From NCBI GenBank assembly GCA_945860955.1, contig CAMATH010000077.1, forward strand, positions 1 to 41,341: DNA of 41,341 bases. Reading direction: 5' to 3'. The notes beneath the pieces are model-generated. The model saw nothing but the letters and a program-made list of their open reading frames with translations. It made no database searches and was not told where the DNA came from. The translations under genes were made by a program, and so were the position numbers. Numbering within the stretch: position 1 is the stretch's first letter; each line of letters starts with the position of its first letter. Positions 26,115 to 35,236 of the stretch are shown piece by piece. The stretch comes from Planctomicrobium piriforme (lineage in GTDB: Bacteria; Planctomycetota; Planctomycetia; Planctomycetales; Planctomycetaceae).

Positions 26115-27443
26115 TCAGGCGGGGAAGCACTTGCCGAACGCGGTCAGCAGTGAGAGCCGGCCCTTGACTCGCACCTTCCGGCGGAGAATGGCCCAAACGA
26201 TGTTTCGTTCCTTACGAAGGAAGCCAATCCAGGTGGCCGAATCGGCCGTCACCGCGCAATCCGCCGTGCCAACGAGTCCTGGTTGAACTTCGACACGCTG
26301 ATTGCGAATGGTCACCGTCGCCTGTGCCGTTTCGTTTCCCGTAAAGGTGAAGTGGTACACGGCGTCGAGCCCTTTCGACTGGCCCGACTGGAACACGATG
26401 GGAATCCCGAACAGGAAGCCCTGGATACTGGTAGGCAGCAGTCCGCCAACCCGCCTGAGAGTTTTGTGCGGAAACTTTCGTGCGACGAACTCCTCGGCGT
26501 CGGAACGCGGCACCACATAGACGGTCTCCTCCTTCTGCTGCAGCGGCTGGATCGTTTGCGCCATGAAACCTTCACGGTCGGCAAGGAAGGGGCTGATGAC
26601 CTCTTCGCCCGCAGGACAGACCGCCAGACAGTACGCCGCTTTGTAGTTGGCCCCAAAACTCAGGCTCTGCCACATTGAGGCCGTTTCGTTGTCGGGGACG
26701 CGACGGCGGTAATCGGCACCGCTTTGGCTGTCTGTGACCTGTTCGACCCAGTCGGTGAAGCCACTCATGAATTCTCGATAGTTGTGGGTCATGCACGAAC
26801 TGGCGTCGAAACGGCCGTCGGGCTTGATGGCGCCGACGGGGCAGGCCGCGACACACAGTTTACAGCCCAGACAGGGGTTGTAGTCGATGGGGCGGGTTTC
26901 AACGTCGACGTCAGCCGCCAGCAGTATGGTGCCCAGGATGATGAAGTTGCCGAACCTGGGGTGAATGACATTGCGGTGAACACCCATTTGCCCCAGACCG
27001 GCGGCGACCGCCACCGGTTTGTGAGAGACAACCCAAATTTTACCCGGAAACCGGCTCATTTCCATGGGGAATCCCGCCGAGGGATTGAGGGCGCCGACTC
27101 CCCGGTCTTCAAGCTGGCGGACGATTTCGCGGGCGACCTCGTTGACCTGATCGGTGGTCTCATGGAACTCCAGATTGGCGACCGACCGGTTGAGACTGCG
27201 CACCGGCTCGCGGTTCATGCGGCAGACGAAGCTGATCAGGGTTCGAGTCTGGGAAAAGGCCTGCAGGATGTCGGTCCGTTGATCGTCGATTTCGGGCCGG
27301 TTGATTGCAACGAAGCCGACGTCGTCGGCTCCGGCGGCCAGACAGATCGCCCGCAAATCAGCGGAGGACAGGGATGTGCGGGCTGGTGCGGCTTCCCGGT
27401 TGCGAACCGCCACCACGGTGGGATGCTGGTCAAGTCTGGTCAA
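26115..27443 (-). CDS. QueG-like 4Fe-4S protein fused to an SCP2 domain
   Basis: A 442-residue protein. Residues about 25-190 resemble the epoxyqueuosine reductase/reductive dehalogenase-like N-terminal fold (AAGADDVGFVAI, GLGQMGVHRNVIHPRFGNF). A ferredoxin region follows: NPCLGCKLCVAACPVGAI with Cys at 191, 194, 197 and 201, and further cysteines at 217, 272 and 276 (YCLAVCPAGEE) that may complete a second cluster. The last 90 residues (about 355-442) look like an SCP2 sterol-carrier domain (YHFTFTGNETAQATVTI, AVTADSATWIGF, VRVKGRLSLL), suggesting a hydrophobic ligand. The TTG at 27443 is chosen because GAGGA lies 6 nt upstream and it clears the operator; an upstream ATG at 27512 would overlap the operator. 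Likely controlled by the divergent HxlR gene. Confidence 0.72.
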   Translation of the reverse strand: MTRLDQHPTVVAVRNREAAPARTSLSSADLRAICLAAGADDVGFVAINRPEIDDQRTDILQAFSQTRTLISFVCRMNREPVRSLNRSVANLEFHETTDQVNEVAREIVRQLEDRGVGALNPSAGFPMEMSRFPGKIWVVSHKPVAVAAGLGQMGVHRNVIHPRFGNFIILGTILLAADVDVETRPIDYNPCLGCKLCVAACPVGAIKPDGRFDASSCMTHNYREFMSGFTDWVEQVTDSQSGADYRRRVPDNETASMWQSLSFGANYKAAYCLAVCPAGEEVISPFLADREGFMAQTIQPLQQKEETVYVVPRSDAEEFVARKFPHKTLRRVGGLLPTSIQGFLFGIPIVFQSGQSKGLDAVYHFTFTGNETAQATVTIRNQRVEVQPGLVGTADCAVTADSATWIGFLRKERNIVWAILRRKVRVKGRLSLLTAFGKCFPA

Positions 27444-27482
27444 GCTCTGTCCTCGCGGGCACGTACTGCTGGCTGATATCTT

Positions 27483-27521
27483 GCTTGCGTTTTGCAAGTG
27501 GATTGCTTGCATTTTACAAGT
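27483..27521. promoter_or_regulatory. Tandem HxlR-type operator in the divergent promoter region
   Basis: Two 17-bp sites, GCTTGCGTTTTGCAAGT (27483-27499) and GCTTGCATTTTACAAGT (27505-27521), differ at two positions and are 22 bp apart, two helical turns. Each has CTTG...CAAG symmetry. On the plus strand TTGCAA (27492-27497) and TACAAG (27515-27520), 17 bp apart, could be the promoter of the HxlR gene, overlapped by both sites. The layout fits autoregulation and control of the divergent QueG-like gene. Confidence 0.7.
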
Positions 27522-27602
27522 GGCGGCGATAGATTCAAGATCAAACGTGTGAATCCGCCGGGAGTGTTCTGGCGGAATACCCCAGTACAGACCTCGGCCG
27601 CC

Positions 27603-27950
27603 ATGCGCAAGTCCAGACGATCGCCCTGCCCTGTCGCCTGTGTGCTCGACGTGATTGGCGACAAGTGGACACTTTTGATCATTCGTGATCTGGCGGCGGG
27701 CAAGTCGCAGTTTAAGGAGTTCTGCGCGTCGCCCGAAAGAATCGCAACCAATATTTTGGCCGACCGTCTCGACCGGCTGGTGTCGCACGGCTTGGTCGAG
27801 CGTTATGCTTCAGATGATCACCCGGGCCGTGAGGCCTACCGTCTCACGCTGAAGGGGCGCACTCTGCTGCCAGTGTTGAAGTCGATCGCCGATTGGGGAC
27901 TCGCGCACATCGAAGGGACCGAGGCGCGAATCCAAGTTGCAGCTCCGTGA
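27603..27950 (+). CDS. HxlR family transcriptional regulator
   Basis: A 115-residue winged-helix regulator of the HxlR family (a MarR relative): CPVACVLDVIGDKWTLLIIRDLAAGKSQFKEF at the start with the conserved N-terminal Cys (about residue 9) that in some members senses quinones or electrophiles, RIATNILADRLDRLVSHGLV for the recognition area, EAYRLTLKGRTLLPVLKSIADWG for the wing and dimer helix. Start at ATG 27603 gives the standard length. It is divergent from the QueG/SCP2 fusion, with a tandem operator in between, so it probably regulates that gene and itself. The inducer is unknown. Confidence 0.88.
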   Translation: MRKSRRSPCPVACVLDVIGDKWTLLIIRDLAAGKSQFKEFCASPERIATNILADRLDRLVSHGLVERYASDDHPGREAYRLTLKGRTLLPVLKSIADWGLAHIEGTEARIQVAAP

Positions 27951-28265
27951 ACGTGCCCATCGCGCCCGCGGAACCAGCGTGATCGCCTGAGTCTGTCACT
28001 TCAGCGGGCGGGGAAACGCCCCGAGTCGGCGGAAAAAGATGGAAAAAGATGCGGGCCACCCAAAGAACGTCGAGAGTGGGTGAATTGTCCTCCTGGAGAC
28101 CGCTTTTGCCGATGATCCACCACTTTTCACTGGGGGGCGAGCTTGCTGCAGGACGGCTGTTTTCCGCTACGGCACTGACCTGACTCATCGATTCGCGAAG
28201 AGTTTCTGCCCGCGCTCAGCCGATTGCCGGTACTGTTGCTCCATCCCCTTTGTCCCCGGACTCAT
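27951..28265. other. Intergenic region, no gene seen
   Basis: About 315 bp between convergent genes. It has a short repeat (GGAAAAAGATGGAAAAAGATG, 28032-28052) but no clear terminator or coding frame. Confidence 0.4.
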
Positions 28266-30323
28266 TCAATTCCGGTCTCGGGCGCTCCAGCGCGTCCACT
28301 GGCAGTCCACAAAGGACGCGTCCCATCGCCGCCGTTCTCCGCCACCGGCACTGTTTCCCGCCCCTTCAGGCAGCGGAAACAGCGCAAGGGTCGTTTCGTC
28401 CGCATCCAATCGTTCTGGAGGAGCGAATGAAGTTTCATACCGGATTCCCCGAGTGATACGGATCGCATCAACACGTCCCCGAAAACCGCGTTCTTCGGGA
28501 AGGTGGCCTGGAGGGACACCGCCGATAAACAGTCCGCCGCTCGTTTCATCGAGTTGATAGTCCACCACCGATGGAGTCGCCTCTCTCCCCCCGATGAACA
28601 GTCGAAGTTCACCTCCGTCGAACACACCGGCGAGATGAACCGGATTGAGCGATTCGTCAAATTCTCGGGAGGCGAACACCAACGACCGCCCTTCCCAGCG
28701 ACGGGCCAGTCCCCAGCGACCATCCGTGTTCCGATAGATCGCCATCCAGTCGGGACCCAACCACGAGACGACGTTCGACGGCCTCGACGGCTGAGGATCC
28801 AACGGTTGCACGATCAGTTCGACCGTGTACGACTCCCCGGCTGCGGGGACCAGGTCGGGCACCACCATGTAGCTTGAACCGCCGTTGAATTCCAGGGAGG
28901 CCCCGTCACCGCCGGTGTCGCGTCGCACGGGTCGGTGACCCGTCGCGTAGAACAGCAGGCACGCGACCCCAGTCAAAACAATCGCGGCCCATCCACGGCG
29001 TCGCCACCGCCGGGTACCATTCTCTCTCACGGAAACCTCGGCCACTCTGTCGGTCTGGGCAATGGTGCGATTGGAGGCGACCTCTGCACAATCTTCGGTG
29101 TTTGCTGTGCTGACGGATTCCTCTGTCGCGGCGGCCCCCATGACGGACGACCCAGTGCCCGTAGACTCTGTGGAACCCGTTTCGTCGCCGGTGCCACTCA
29201 GCGGGCATGTTTCGAGTGCGGAGATCACGTCGCTGGCGGTCTGAAATCGCTCACCGGGCTCCTTCGCGACCATCTTTCGAAACACCCGCTCGAGTTCTGC
29301 GGGGATCAGCACACCACCGGAGGACAGTCTGGGGATTGGCTCGCTGACGTGCGACATGATCATGTCGACCGCTGAGGCCCCCGAGAACATCGAGCGTCCC
29401 GTCAACAGGAAGTACAACGTGCAACCCAGGCTGTAGAGATCCGAGCGGGCGTCCGCGCGACGGGTGTCTCGCCCCTGTTCCGGTGCCATGTACGCCGCGG
29501 TCCCCATGACCATGCCCGATTCGGTGAGTTCGCTCCCCTCCAGTTCTTCCGGAAGATCAAACCGGGCCAGCCCCATGTCCAGCACTTTCACCACGCCGTC
29601 TTCGCCACGCAACAGGTTGGCCGGCTTGATATCGCGATGAACGATCCCCAGAGAATGCGCATACTCCAGTCCTCGAGCCGCCTGCAATACACAGTCAACG
29701 GCGGCTTCGACCGCCAGCGGACCCTGTTGCCGCACCGTTTCGTTCAGGTCACGTCCTGAAACGTACTCGGTAATCAGGTAGTGCAACCCCCCCTCTTCAC
29801 GCGCGTCGAGAGCGGCGACAATGTTCGGATGCGTCAGTCGGGCGGCGGCGCGGACTTCCCGGTTGAAACGCCGCAGCAATTCGGGACGGCCCTGCATTTC
29901 ACGTCGCAACAGCTTCAGTGCGACGGTCCGCCCCATCCGCTGATGCACCGCTTTGTACACCACTCCCATCCCGCCGCGCCCGATCCGTTCCACGATCCGG
30001 TAATCACCCAATTGGGTCGGATTCTCGTTGGCCGCCTGTCCCTGAACGGTACCACCCAGTTTTTCCAGCCAGTCTCGGGAGGCGTGCGGAAACCGTGCGA
30101 CCAGTTCCTCAAGCTTGGGAGAACGCCCCGCTCGCTGCCGGTAGGCGACCTCCAAAGTGAGCAGTTCCTCGAACGCCGCCCTCCGTAAGGTGTCGGGCAG
30201 CCCGGTCATCCACGCCTCGACACGCGGTGTTTCTCCCGACCTGCAGGCCGATTCGAATTCGTTGCAAAGCCGATTGAGCTGCACGAGCTGCTCTTTGGAA
30301 ATCGTTTGCGACTCAGAGTCCAT
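28266..30323 (-). CDS. Membrane Ser/Thr protein kinase with LamG-like outer domain
   Basis: A 685-residue eukaryotic-like kinase. After an N-terminal helical region (1-100), the kinase domain (about 107-375) has the glycine loop IGRGGMGVVYKA, Lys137 in VALKLL, HRDIKPANLL (229-238), DMGLAR in place of DFG (Asp249), activation segment GTAAYMAPEQ and DLYSLGCTLYFLLTGR. A linker rich in Ser/Thr leads to one transmembrane helix (about 444-461, AAIVLTGVACLLFYATG). The outer part (about 475-620) is a LamG/concanavalin-like sandwich (SLEFNGGSSYMVVPDL, VVSWLGPDWMAIYRN, PVHLAGVFDGGELRLFIGG). It could sense an external carbohydrate or surface signal. The sigma-factor gene ends 48 bp upstream in the same direction, so the two form an operon. 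Confidence 0.88.
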   Translation of the reverse strand: MDSESQTISKEQLVQLNRLCNEFESACRSGETPRVEAWMTGLPDTLRRAAFEELLTLEVAYRQRAGRSPKLEELVARFPHASRDWLEKLGGTVQGQAANENPTQLGDYRIVERIGRGGMGVVYKAVHQRMGRTVALKLLRREMQGRPELLRRFNREVRAAARLTHPNIVAALDAREEGGLHYLITEYVSGRDLNETVRQQGPLAVEAAVDCVLQAARGLEYAHSLGIVHRDIKPANLLRGEDGVVKVLDMGLARFDLPEELEGSELTESGMVMGTAAYMAPEQGRDTRRADARSDLYSLGCTLYFLLTGRSMFSGASAVDMIMSHVSEPIPRLSSGGVLIPAELERVFRKMVAKEPGERFQTASDVISALETCPLSGTGDETGSTESTGTGSSVMGAAATEESVSTANTEDCAEVASNRTIAQTDRVAEVSVRENGTRRWRRRGWAAIVLTGVACLLFYATGHRPVRRDTGGDGASLEFNGGSSYMVVPDLVPAAGESYTVELIVQPLDPQPSRPSNVVSWLGPDWMAIYRNTDGRWGLARRWEGRSLVFASREFDESLNPVHLAGVFDGGELRLFIGGREATPSVVDYQLDETSGGLFIGGVPPGHLPEERGFRGRVDAIRITRGIRYETSFAPPERLDADETTLALFPLPEGAGNSAGGGERRRWDASFVDCQWTRWSARDRN

Positions 30324-30371
30324 GCGATGCGGTTGGCTGTTGGCTGACTGGAACCATCGTGAAGCAGACGA

Positions 30372-30983
30372 CTACGTTTCATTCTCCCAGAGACGTGAGA
30401 TGAGCTGTATCTTACGTTCAACGGTCCGGTTGACGCAGTCCAGTCGCGCCGCCACGTCCGAAGTCGAGTCCCCCTGCATTTTCCACATCGCGATTCGCCG
30501 CAAGTCGGGGTCCCCCGTCGCATCCAGTCGCGCCATCAGACGATGGATCTGGTCGGCGAGTTCGGCGGTGAATTCCGGACTCGGTTCGAGACTGAGGATC
30601 TCGCTGAGCGATTCCCGCATCGCGCGGGGTTCGGGAGATTCACTCCCCGAAGTTGGCTGACCTGTTCCGCCACGTTTCAGGCGATTCTCGCCCCGAATCA
30701 GGTCGACGGATTTATTGAGCGTGATGGCCATCAACAGTGGCCAGAGATTGTCGGCCCCCAGCAACTGGGGAAAACGCCCATTCTGGACCCCCAGACAAAA
30801 GCTCTTGAAAGCGCTTAACGCAACGTCTTCCTCATCCGCGCCGGCCCGGGGGGCACCGCTGAGTTTCCGCTGCGCAAGTTCGACCATACGCTGAAAATAG
30901 ACTCTCCACAACTGCTCCGCCGCGATCTGGTCGCCCGCCCTGAGCTGGTCGATCCAAGTTGTGACAGGGTGCGACGACGACAT
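30372..30983 (-). CDS. ECF-type RNA polymerase sigma factor
   Basis: A 203-residue sigma-70 family factor of the planctomycete ECF type. Region 2: VTTWIDQLRAGDQIAAEQLW and FQRMVELAQRKLSG, with EEDVALSAFKSFCLGVQNGRF and WPLLMAITLNKSVDLIRGENRL typical of this group. Region 4: TGDPDLRRIAMWKMQGDSTS, DVAARLDCVNRTVERKI, the -35-binding helix-turn-helix. The ATG at 30983 fits the family start MSSSHPVTTW. It is followed by the kinase gene 48 bp away. In this phylum such sigma-kinase pairs couple a signal to transcription; here the kinase probably acts on the sigma factor or an associated protein, by inference. Confidence 0.85.
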   Translation of the reverse strand: MSSSHPVTTWIDQLRAGDQIAAEQLWRVYFQRMVELAQRKLSGAPRAGADEEDVALSAFKSFCLGVQNGRFPQLLGADNLWPLLMAITLNKSVDLIRGENRLKRGGTGQPTSGSESPEPRAMRESLSEILSLEPSPEFTAELADQIHRLMARLDATGDPDLRRIAMWKMQGDSTSDVAARLDCVNRTVERKIQLISRLWENET

Positions 30984-31073
30984 CGAATGCGGCCGGCAGG
31001 TGACGGGAACCAATGAATTCTGCGACGGAGTCTAGCAGATTCCATCGCGACCTGATTTGATTTCCCGACAAAA

Positions 31074-31177
31074 AACGGCGAAGAGGCGAAGCCTCGACGG
31101 GGGCCAATGGCGCGAGAGACTTGCCAATCTCATTCGTTCGCGCCGCTGACACCCGCAGGGCTTGCCTCTTCGCCGTT
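31074..31177. repeat. 104-bp element with 14-bp terminal inverted repeats
   Basis: AACGGCGAAGAGGC (31074-31087) and GCCTCTTCGCCGTT (31164-31177) are perfect inverted arms around 76 bp. The arms hold the motif CGGCGAAGAGGCRAAGCC also found at 11838-11856 and 37033-37051. No coding frame is present. It may form a long hairpin between the sigma-factor gene and the convergent-end region of the giant gene, or be a miniature mobile repeat. Confidence 0.65.
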
Positions 31178-31222
31178 ACCTGCCTCTTGCCGCAAAACAG
31201 ACTCCGTCACGTGAACAATCCG

Positions 31223-34200
31223 TCAATCGTCGACGGCCAGTCCGATCTGTAGCGTCCGTCCGAACAGTGTCCGCAGGGACTTCCGATCCGTCAGATCGAT
31301 GACACCGTTGCCATTCAGATCCGCGAAGTGACCCGCTCCCACTTGTCCCAGGAATTGCCCGAGTACGACTTCGTCCTGAGTGTCGACTCGACGGTCGCCG
31401 TTCAGATCCCCTTTCAAGCGGTAGAATCTGCGACTCGATTCCCGAGTTCCATTGCCGTCGCCGTCGAACTGCAGCTCGTAGTAGCCATCGCTGGTGAGTC
31501 CCTTCGGACCGAAGTCGAAGACCACCGAGTTTCCGTTTACCACGGCACGTCCCGTCAGGTTGACCGTTGACGCTCCCTGGCCATCCAGTCCGTGTCGGAT
31601 GAGCTGGAATGCGTCGTTGGAACTGTTTCCATCGCCAATCGTCGCCAACATAAGAGGCAGCACGTCTGCCGAATCAAACGTCAGCACGAGTGAAGTGACG
31701 TTCGACCTCTGTGCAGCTCCCGATTCGACGTCGAACTGTGTGACCACCAGCGGAAGCACAGCGGCGGAAACCAGAACGTCAGCCGGGGTGGCCGGGGCCG
31801 ACTCGGTCCTGCCGAAGCGATCTCGACCGATCGAATAGAACCGGTAGGAATGGACATTCCCGTCCGAGATCGGGCGGAACGGCAGCGTCGCCTGACTGAA
31901 TCCGTCGGCATTCGCCACGCCCGCATTGGTCCGGCCGATCAGCCGGGGAGCTGTTCCATCCACCGCAACCCACAAATCAAAGCTCGCCAGTCCGGCGGCC
32001 CCGACATCGCGACCAGACAGGGAGACGTTCCAGACGCTGGACGAACGGTCCACAGAGACCGCGTTCGATTGCGGTGCCGAGACGTCGGTGATCCACGATG
32101 TGTTCTGTGTTCCGGTTCCCGCCCGAGCGGCGCGATCCATCACACCGCCCGCCTGCACGGTGAGTCGGTAGGTTCCGGTCGCATTCGTGATGCGGGCCAA
32201 ATTTCCGATGCGAAACGTGTTTCCCGACACCGGGGTCACGGTCTGAACCCGGGTCATGCGATTGGGGCCGCCGTCCAGCGTGAGCATCACGTCGCGCCAG
32301 TCGAACGTCGCGGGATCGATTTCCCGGGTGAATGTGACGTCGATGGACTCGACCGAAGTGTTACGCAGACCGGGGGTGACGGGGGTGATCGACGCGACCT
32401 CCAGGGGGGCCACCGCGGTTCGGTTGGCTTCCAGGTGGTCGTAGATCGCCCTCAACTGCGGCAATTCACCGAGTGGTTGATCCTGCCGATGCATCAGGCC
32501 ATAGTTGCCAAAGAAGTTGACACTGGCCGCTGAGGTGAAGTTGAATTCGTTATAGAGATCGACGCCGATGTCGCGGACACCGTCGAGAAGTGTCTGATAG
32601 ACCTGGTACATTCTGGGGTGGTGCAGCGCCGCTGCCGCCGCCGGTCCAGCGGCGGTCCACCCAAACGGATTCGGATTTCCGATGACGTGGGAACCGCTCT
32701 CGTAGGTCACCAGGGAGAGGTCTTTTCCCCAGATGTCTTCGAATCGGTCGGCCAAGCGCCGGTGTTCCGCGAGGCGAGCGAGCGCCCAGGGGATCGAAGT
32801 GCCTTCGAGGAAATTGATCAGGTCGTCGGGGGTCGTTGACGCGCCAAACGCGAGCGCCGAGTTGTAGTCGATGCCGGCATAGGCCGAAGCGGAGACGGCA
32901 TCGACGTGGTTTCCCACGTTGAGCAGAAGCTGTTCCAGGATGTAGGGATTCGCCTGCTGGCCGGCGACGACCCGAATCAGGCGATCGCTTTGGCCGGCGA
33001 ACACGTCACTCCAGATGTCAAAGTCGCGGCGTATCTCTCGGCCGACGAACGAGAAGAAGTGCTGCCCCTGATTCTCCGGTCGAACCATTTCGTCTTGAAT
33101 CCAGTGATTGACTTCAAAGAGGCTGTTCCACACCTCGTTGGACCATTCCACGTAGATCTTCAGTTGAGGGTCCAGCGTGTCACGGACCATCGTCGCGAAC
33201 AGTCGGACGTAGTCGTCGTTGGCCTGGTGCGGCATGTTGAACCACGGATTCGCGTCGATCTCGTTGGCGAGTTCGATCTGGTATTCCAGTGCGACTCCGT
33301 TGGTGTGGTAGTACTGATATTCGCCATCCGCCTGCGACATCGCGGTCGGGGTACGCCGATCGTTCCAGGAAACAATGTCGGAGTCGTTCGTTGACGCCCA
33401 GTCCATGAAGCGGACGGTGTTGAACGGATCCAGACGCTGAAGGAATGCGGGATGGAATGGTGAGGCGTCGCTGGGGTTTCCCAAACCGGCACCAACCAGA
33501 CTTTGCCCCTGGTAATCCGGCATCCACAGATGGATGTTGCGGATGGGGTTGGCGGGATTGGTCGCGTTGATATCGACAGTGAAGTGGGCGCCAGCGGGCA
33601 TATTGACCAGCGCATAATGTCGTCCGCCGGCAAGCGTGCCACGTTCCGTCACATAGGGAATGGCCAGCTCCCCTTCACCCTCCCATTCCGCCCGGTAGAT
33701 CCCGGCCGGCTGATTCGCCTCAGCGGTGAAGACGACTGTCGTCGCCCGCTGTTCGTAAACAACGCCTTCGGAATTGACCCACGTTTTCAGGTCTGTGACC
33801 CAGCCGCTGGCGTCGACCGAGAGTTCCGGTCCCTGGCCGACAAACGACTGCCAGGTGGTGTCACCGGTGGCCGGGTTGTAGGCACGGACTCCCCAAGGAC
33901 GTGCCCGTTGGAAGGCGTCATTGAATATCCAGGCGGAACTCCAGTCGACCACGCTCTCCAGATTCACACCCACATTCAACACGGGGCGAGCGCCGGGGTC
34001 GGGCGGAGTTCCGGCGGAATTCCCCAGAAATGAAAGCAACTGCTGTTCCGTGGCTCCGGTCACCAGGTCGACTCCCTGGAGCGCCTCGGGAACGATGGGG
34101 CGCACGAAACGGGCGTAATCAAAACTGGCGTCAAGATCAGGATCGAACGGCTCGTAGGGAGTGGGGTCGGCAACCCCGGCCCTCAGCGTGGTATTGTTGT

Positions 34201-35020
34201 GTGTGAACGGATCAAAATTGTTCGCCTTCTCCCAGTTGGTGTAGGTGACAATTCCCAACTGAAGCGTGGCGGGCATGTCTGGCCGATGCAGCCGCTGCAT
34301 CACCCGCCATTCCCCGCCAGGCAGTTGATACAGCGACGTGATCACGTCCCCGACCCGGGCCAGACGCAATCGTGCGGAGTTCGTCTGCGTTGGTGTGAGA
34401 AAGAGCTGTGAATCGCTGTTTCGCGTCGACTTGGCTTCAAAGGTGAAATTGCCGTCGGTCGCGTGCCCCAACGACAGGAAGACGTAGTTCTCACCGTGGT
34501 TACCGCCGTCCTCCTGCATCGTTCCCGGCTGCCAGTCCGTTGCCGGGTTGGTGATCGCTCGCGGAGTGCGTACCATCAAGCCCGCCAATGAGAATTGAGC
34601 GTCGCCCGGGACATTGTCCGCATCGGATCCGCCGACATCATCGCGGTCGGTGATTTGAACCGAGGTCGTGAAGACAAAGTCCCCTGCGACCGACTTGAAC
34701 ACCATCGGACCCCGGTAGTCCTGGTACCAGACCGAAGTTTCCGGCCGGAGAGTCATTTGACCCTGCCGCGTCTGGTTGATGTCCCACGTTTGCAGTTGAT
34801 TCGAACTCCATCCCTCGGTCTGTTCAATCCGGGACCAGTTCTGCAGCGTACTCGCGTCGTTGAATTCGTCGCTCAACTGGGTGATGTCGACCGCGTTCGA
34901 TGACAGCAATTGTCGGCTTTCCAGAACTTGTGCGGCGACAGGCCGCGACGTATCGCGCCGCCGGCGTCGCAATCGGTTGTTCAGTAACTGGCCCAGTGAG
35001 AAGGGAAATGAGATCTTCAT
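31223..35020 (-). CDS. Giant secreted protein with glycoside hydrolase-like core and dockerin-like end
   Basis: A 1265-residue protein. The N-terminus has an arginine-rich run and the planctomycete LExRxLL-type motif VLESRQLLS (about 32-40), associated with export in this phylum. Residues about 45-320 are LamG/DUF1349-like. A core of about 370-900 resembles clan-A glycoside hydrolases: YVEWSNEVWNSLFEVN near 625-640 (candidate acid/base Glu), LVTYESGSH near 770 (candidate nucleophile), and AGIYRAEWEGEG. Ig-like modules follow, and the last 60 residues carry two dockerin-type Ca-binding repeats (DLNGDRRVDTQDEVVLGQF, DLNGNGVIDLTDRKSLRTLF). It likely acts on polysaccharide outside the cell; enzymatic activity is not proven. 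Start ATG 35020 precedes the leader. No partner cohesin gene is seen. Confidence 0.75.
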   Translation of the reverse strand: MKISFPFSLGQLLNNRLRRRRRDTSRPVAAQVLESRQLLSSNAVDITQLSDEFNDASTLQNWSRIEQTEGWSSNQLQTWDINQTRQGQMTLRPETSVWYQDYRGPMVFKSVAGDFVFTTSVQITDRDDVGGSDADNVPGDAQFSLAGLMVRTPRAITNPATDWQPGTMQEDGGNHGENYVFLSLGHATDGNFTFEAKSTRNSDSQLFLTPTQTNSARLRLARVGDVITSLYQLPGGEWRVMQRLHRPDMPATLQLGIVTYTNWEKANNFDPFTHNNTTLRAGVADPTPYEPFDPDLDASFDYARFVRPIVPEALQGVDLVTGATEQQLLSFLGNSAGTPPDPGARPVLNVGVNLESVVDWSSAWIFNDAFQRARPWGVRAYNPATGDTTWQSFVGQGPELSVDASGWVTDLKTWVNSEGVVYEQRATTVVFTAEANQPAGIYRAEWEGEGELAIPYVTERGTLAGGRHYALVNMPAGAHFTVDINATNPANPIRNIHLWMPDYQGQSLVGAGLGNPSDASPFHPAFLQRLDPFNTVRFMDWASTNDSDIVSWNDRRTPTAMSQADGEYQYYHTNGVALEYQIELANEIDANPWFNMPHQANDDYVRLFATMVRDTLDPQLKIYVEWSNEVWNSLFEVNHWIQDEMVRPENQGQHFFSFVGREIRRDFDIWSDVFAGQSDRLIRVVAGQQANPYILEQLLLNVGNHVDAVSASAYAGIDYNSALAFGASTTPDDLINFLEGTSIPWALARLAEHRRLADRFEDIWGKDLSLVTYESGSHVIGNPNPFGWTAAGPAAAAALHHPRMYQVYQTLLDGVRDIGVDLYNEFNFTSAASVNFFGNYGLMHRQDQPLGELPQLRAIYDHLEANRTAVAPLEVASITPVTPGLRNTSVESIDVTFTREIDPATFDWRDVMLTLDGGPNRMTRVQTVTPVSGNTFRIGNLARITNATGTYRLTVQAGGVMDRAARAGTGTQNTSWITDVSAPQSNAVSVDRSSSVWNVSLSGRDVGAAGLASFDLWVAVDGTAPRLIGRTNAGVANADGFSQATLPFRPISDGNVHSYRFYSIGRDRFGRTESAPATPADVLVSAAVLPLVVTQFDVESGAAQRSNVTSLVLTFDSADVLPLMLATIGDGNSSNDAFQLIRHGLDGQGASTVNLTGRAVVNGNSVVFDFGPKGLTSDGYYELQFDGDGNGTRESSRRFYRLKGDLNGDRRVDTQDEVVLGQFLGQVGAGHFADLNGNGVIDLTDRKSLRTLFGRTLQIGLAVDD

Positions 35021-35236
35021 GGTTGGACTCGCGTGCGTCTGTTTGGGACTGAGGCGGAATTCGCCCAAACAAGGCTCGATGTCCAACCCTCGGTTGCGAC
35101 AAATTTCTGGGAATTGTTCCGCAACTCGAACTGCACAACCACATTCCGCAGTTCGGCTTCGCGGCCCACGAGCTGCGTTCGCTGGCTGTGGCACCCAACT
35201 TATACTTCACGCGGCCGAATGCAGGAGGTTTGCGTG

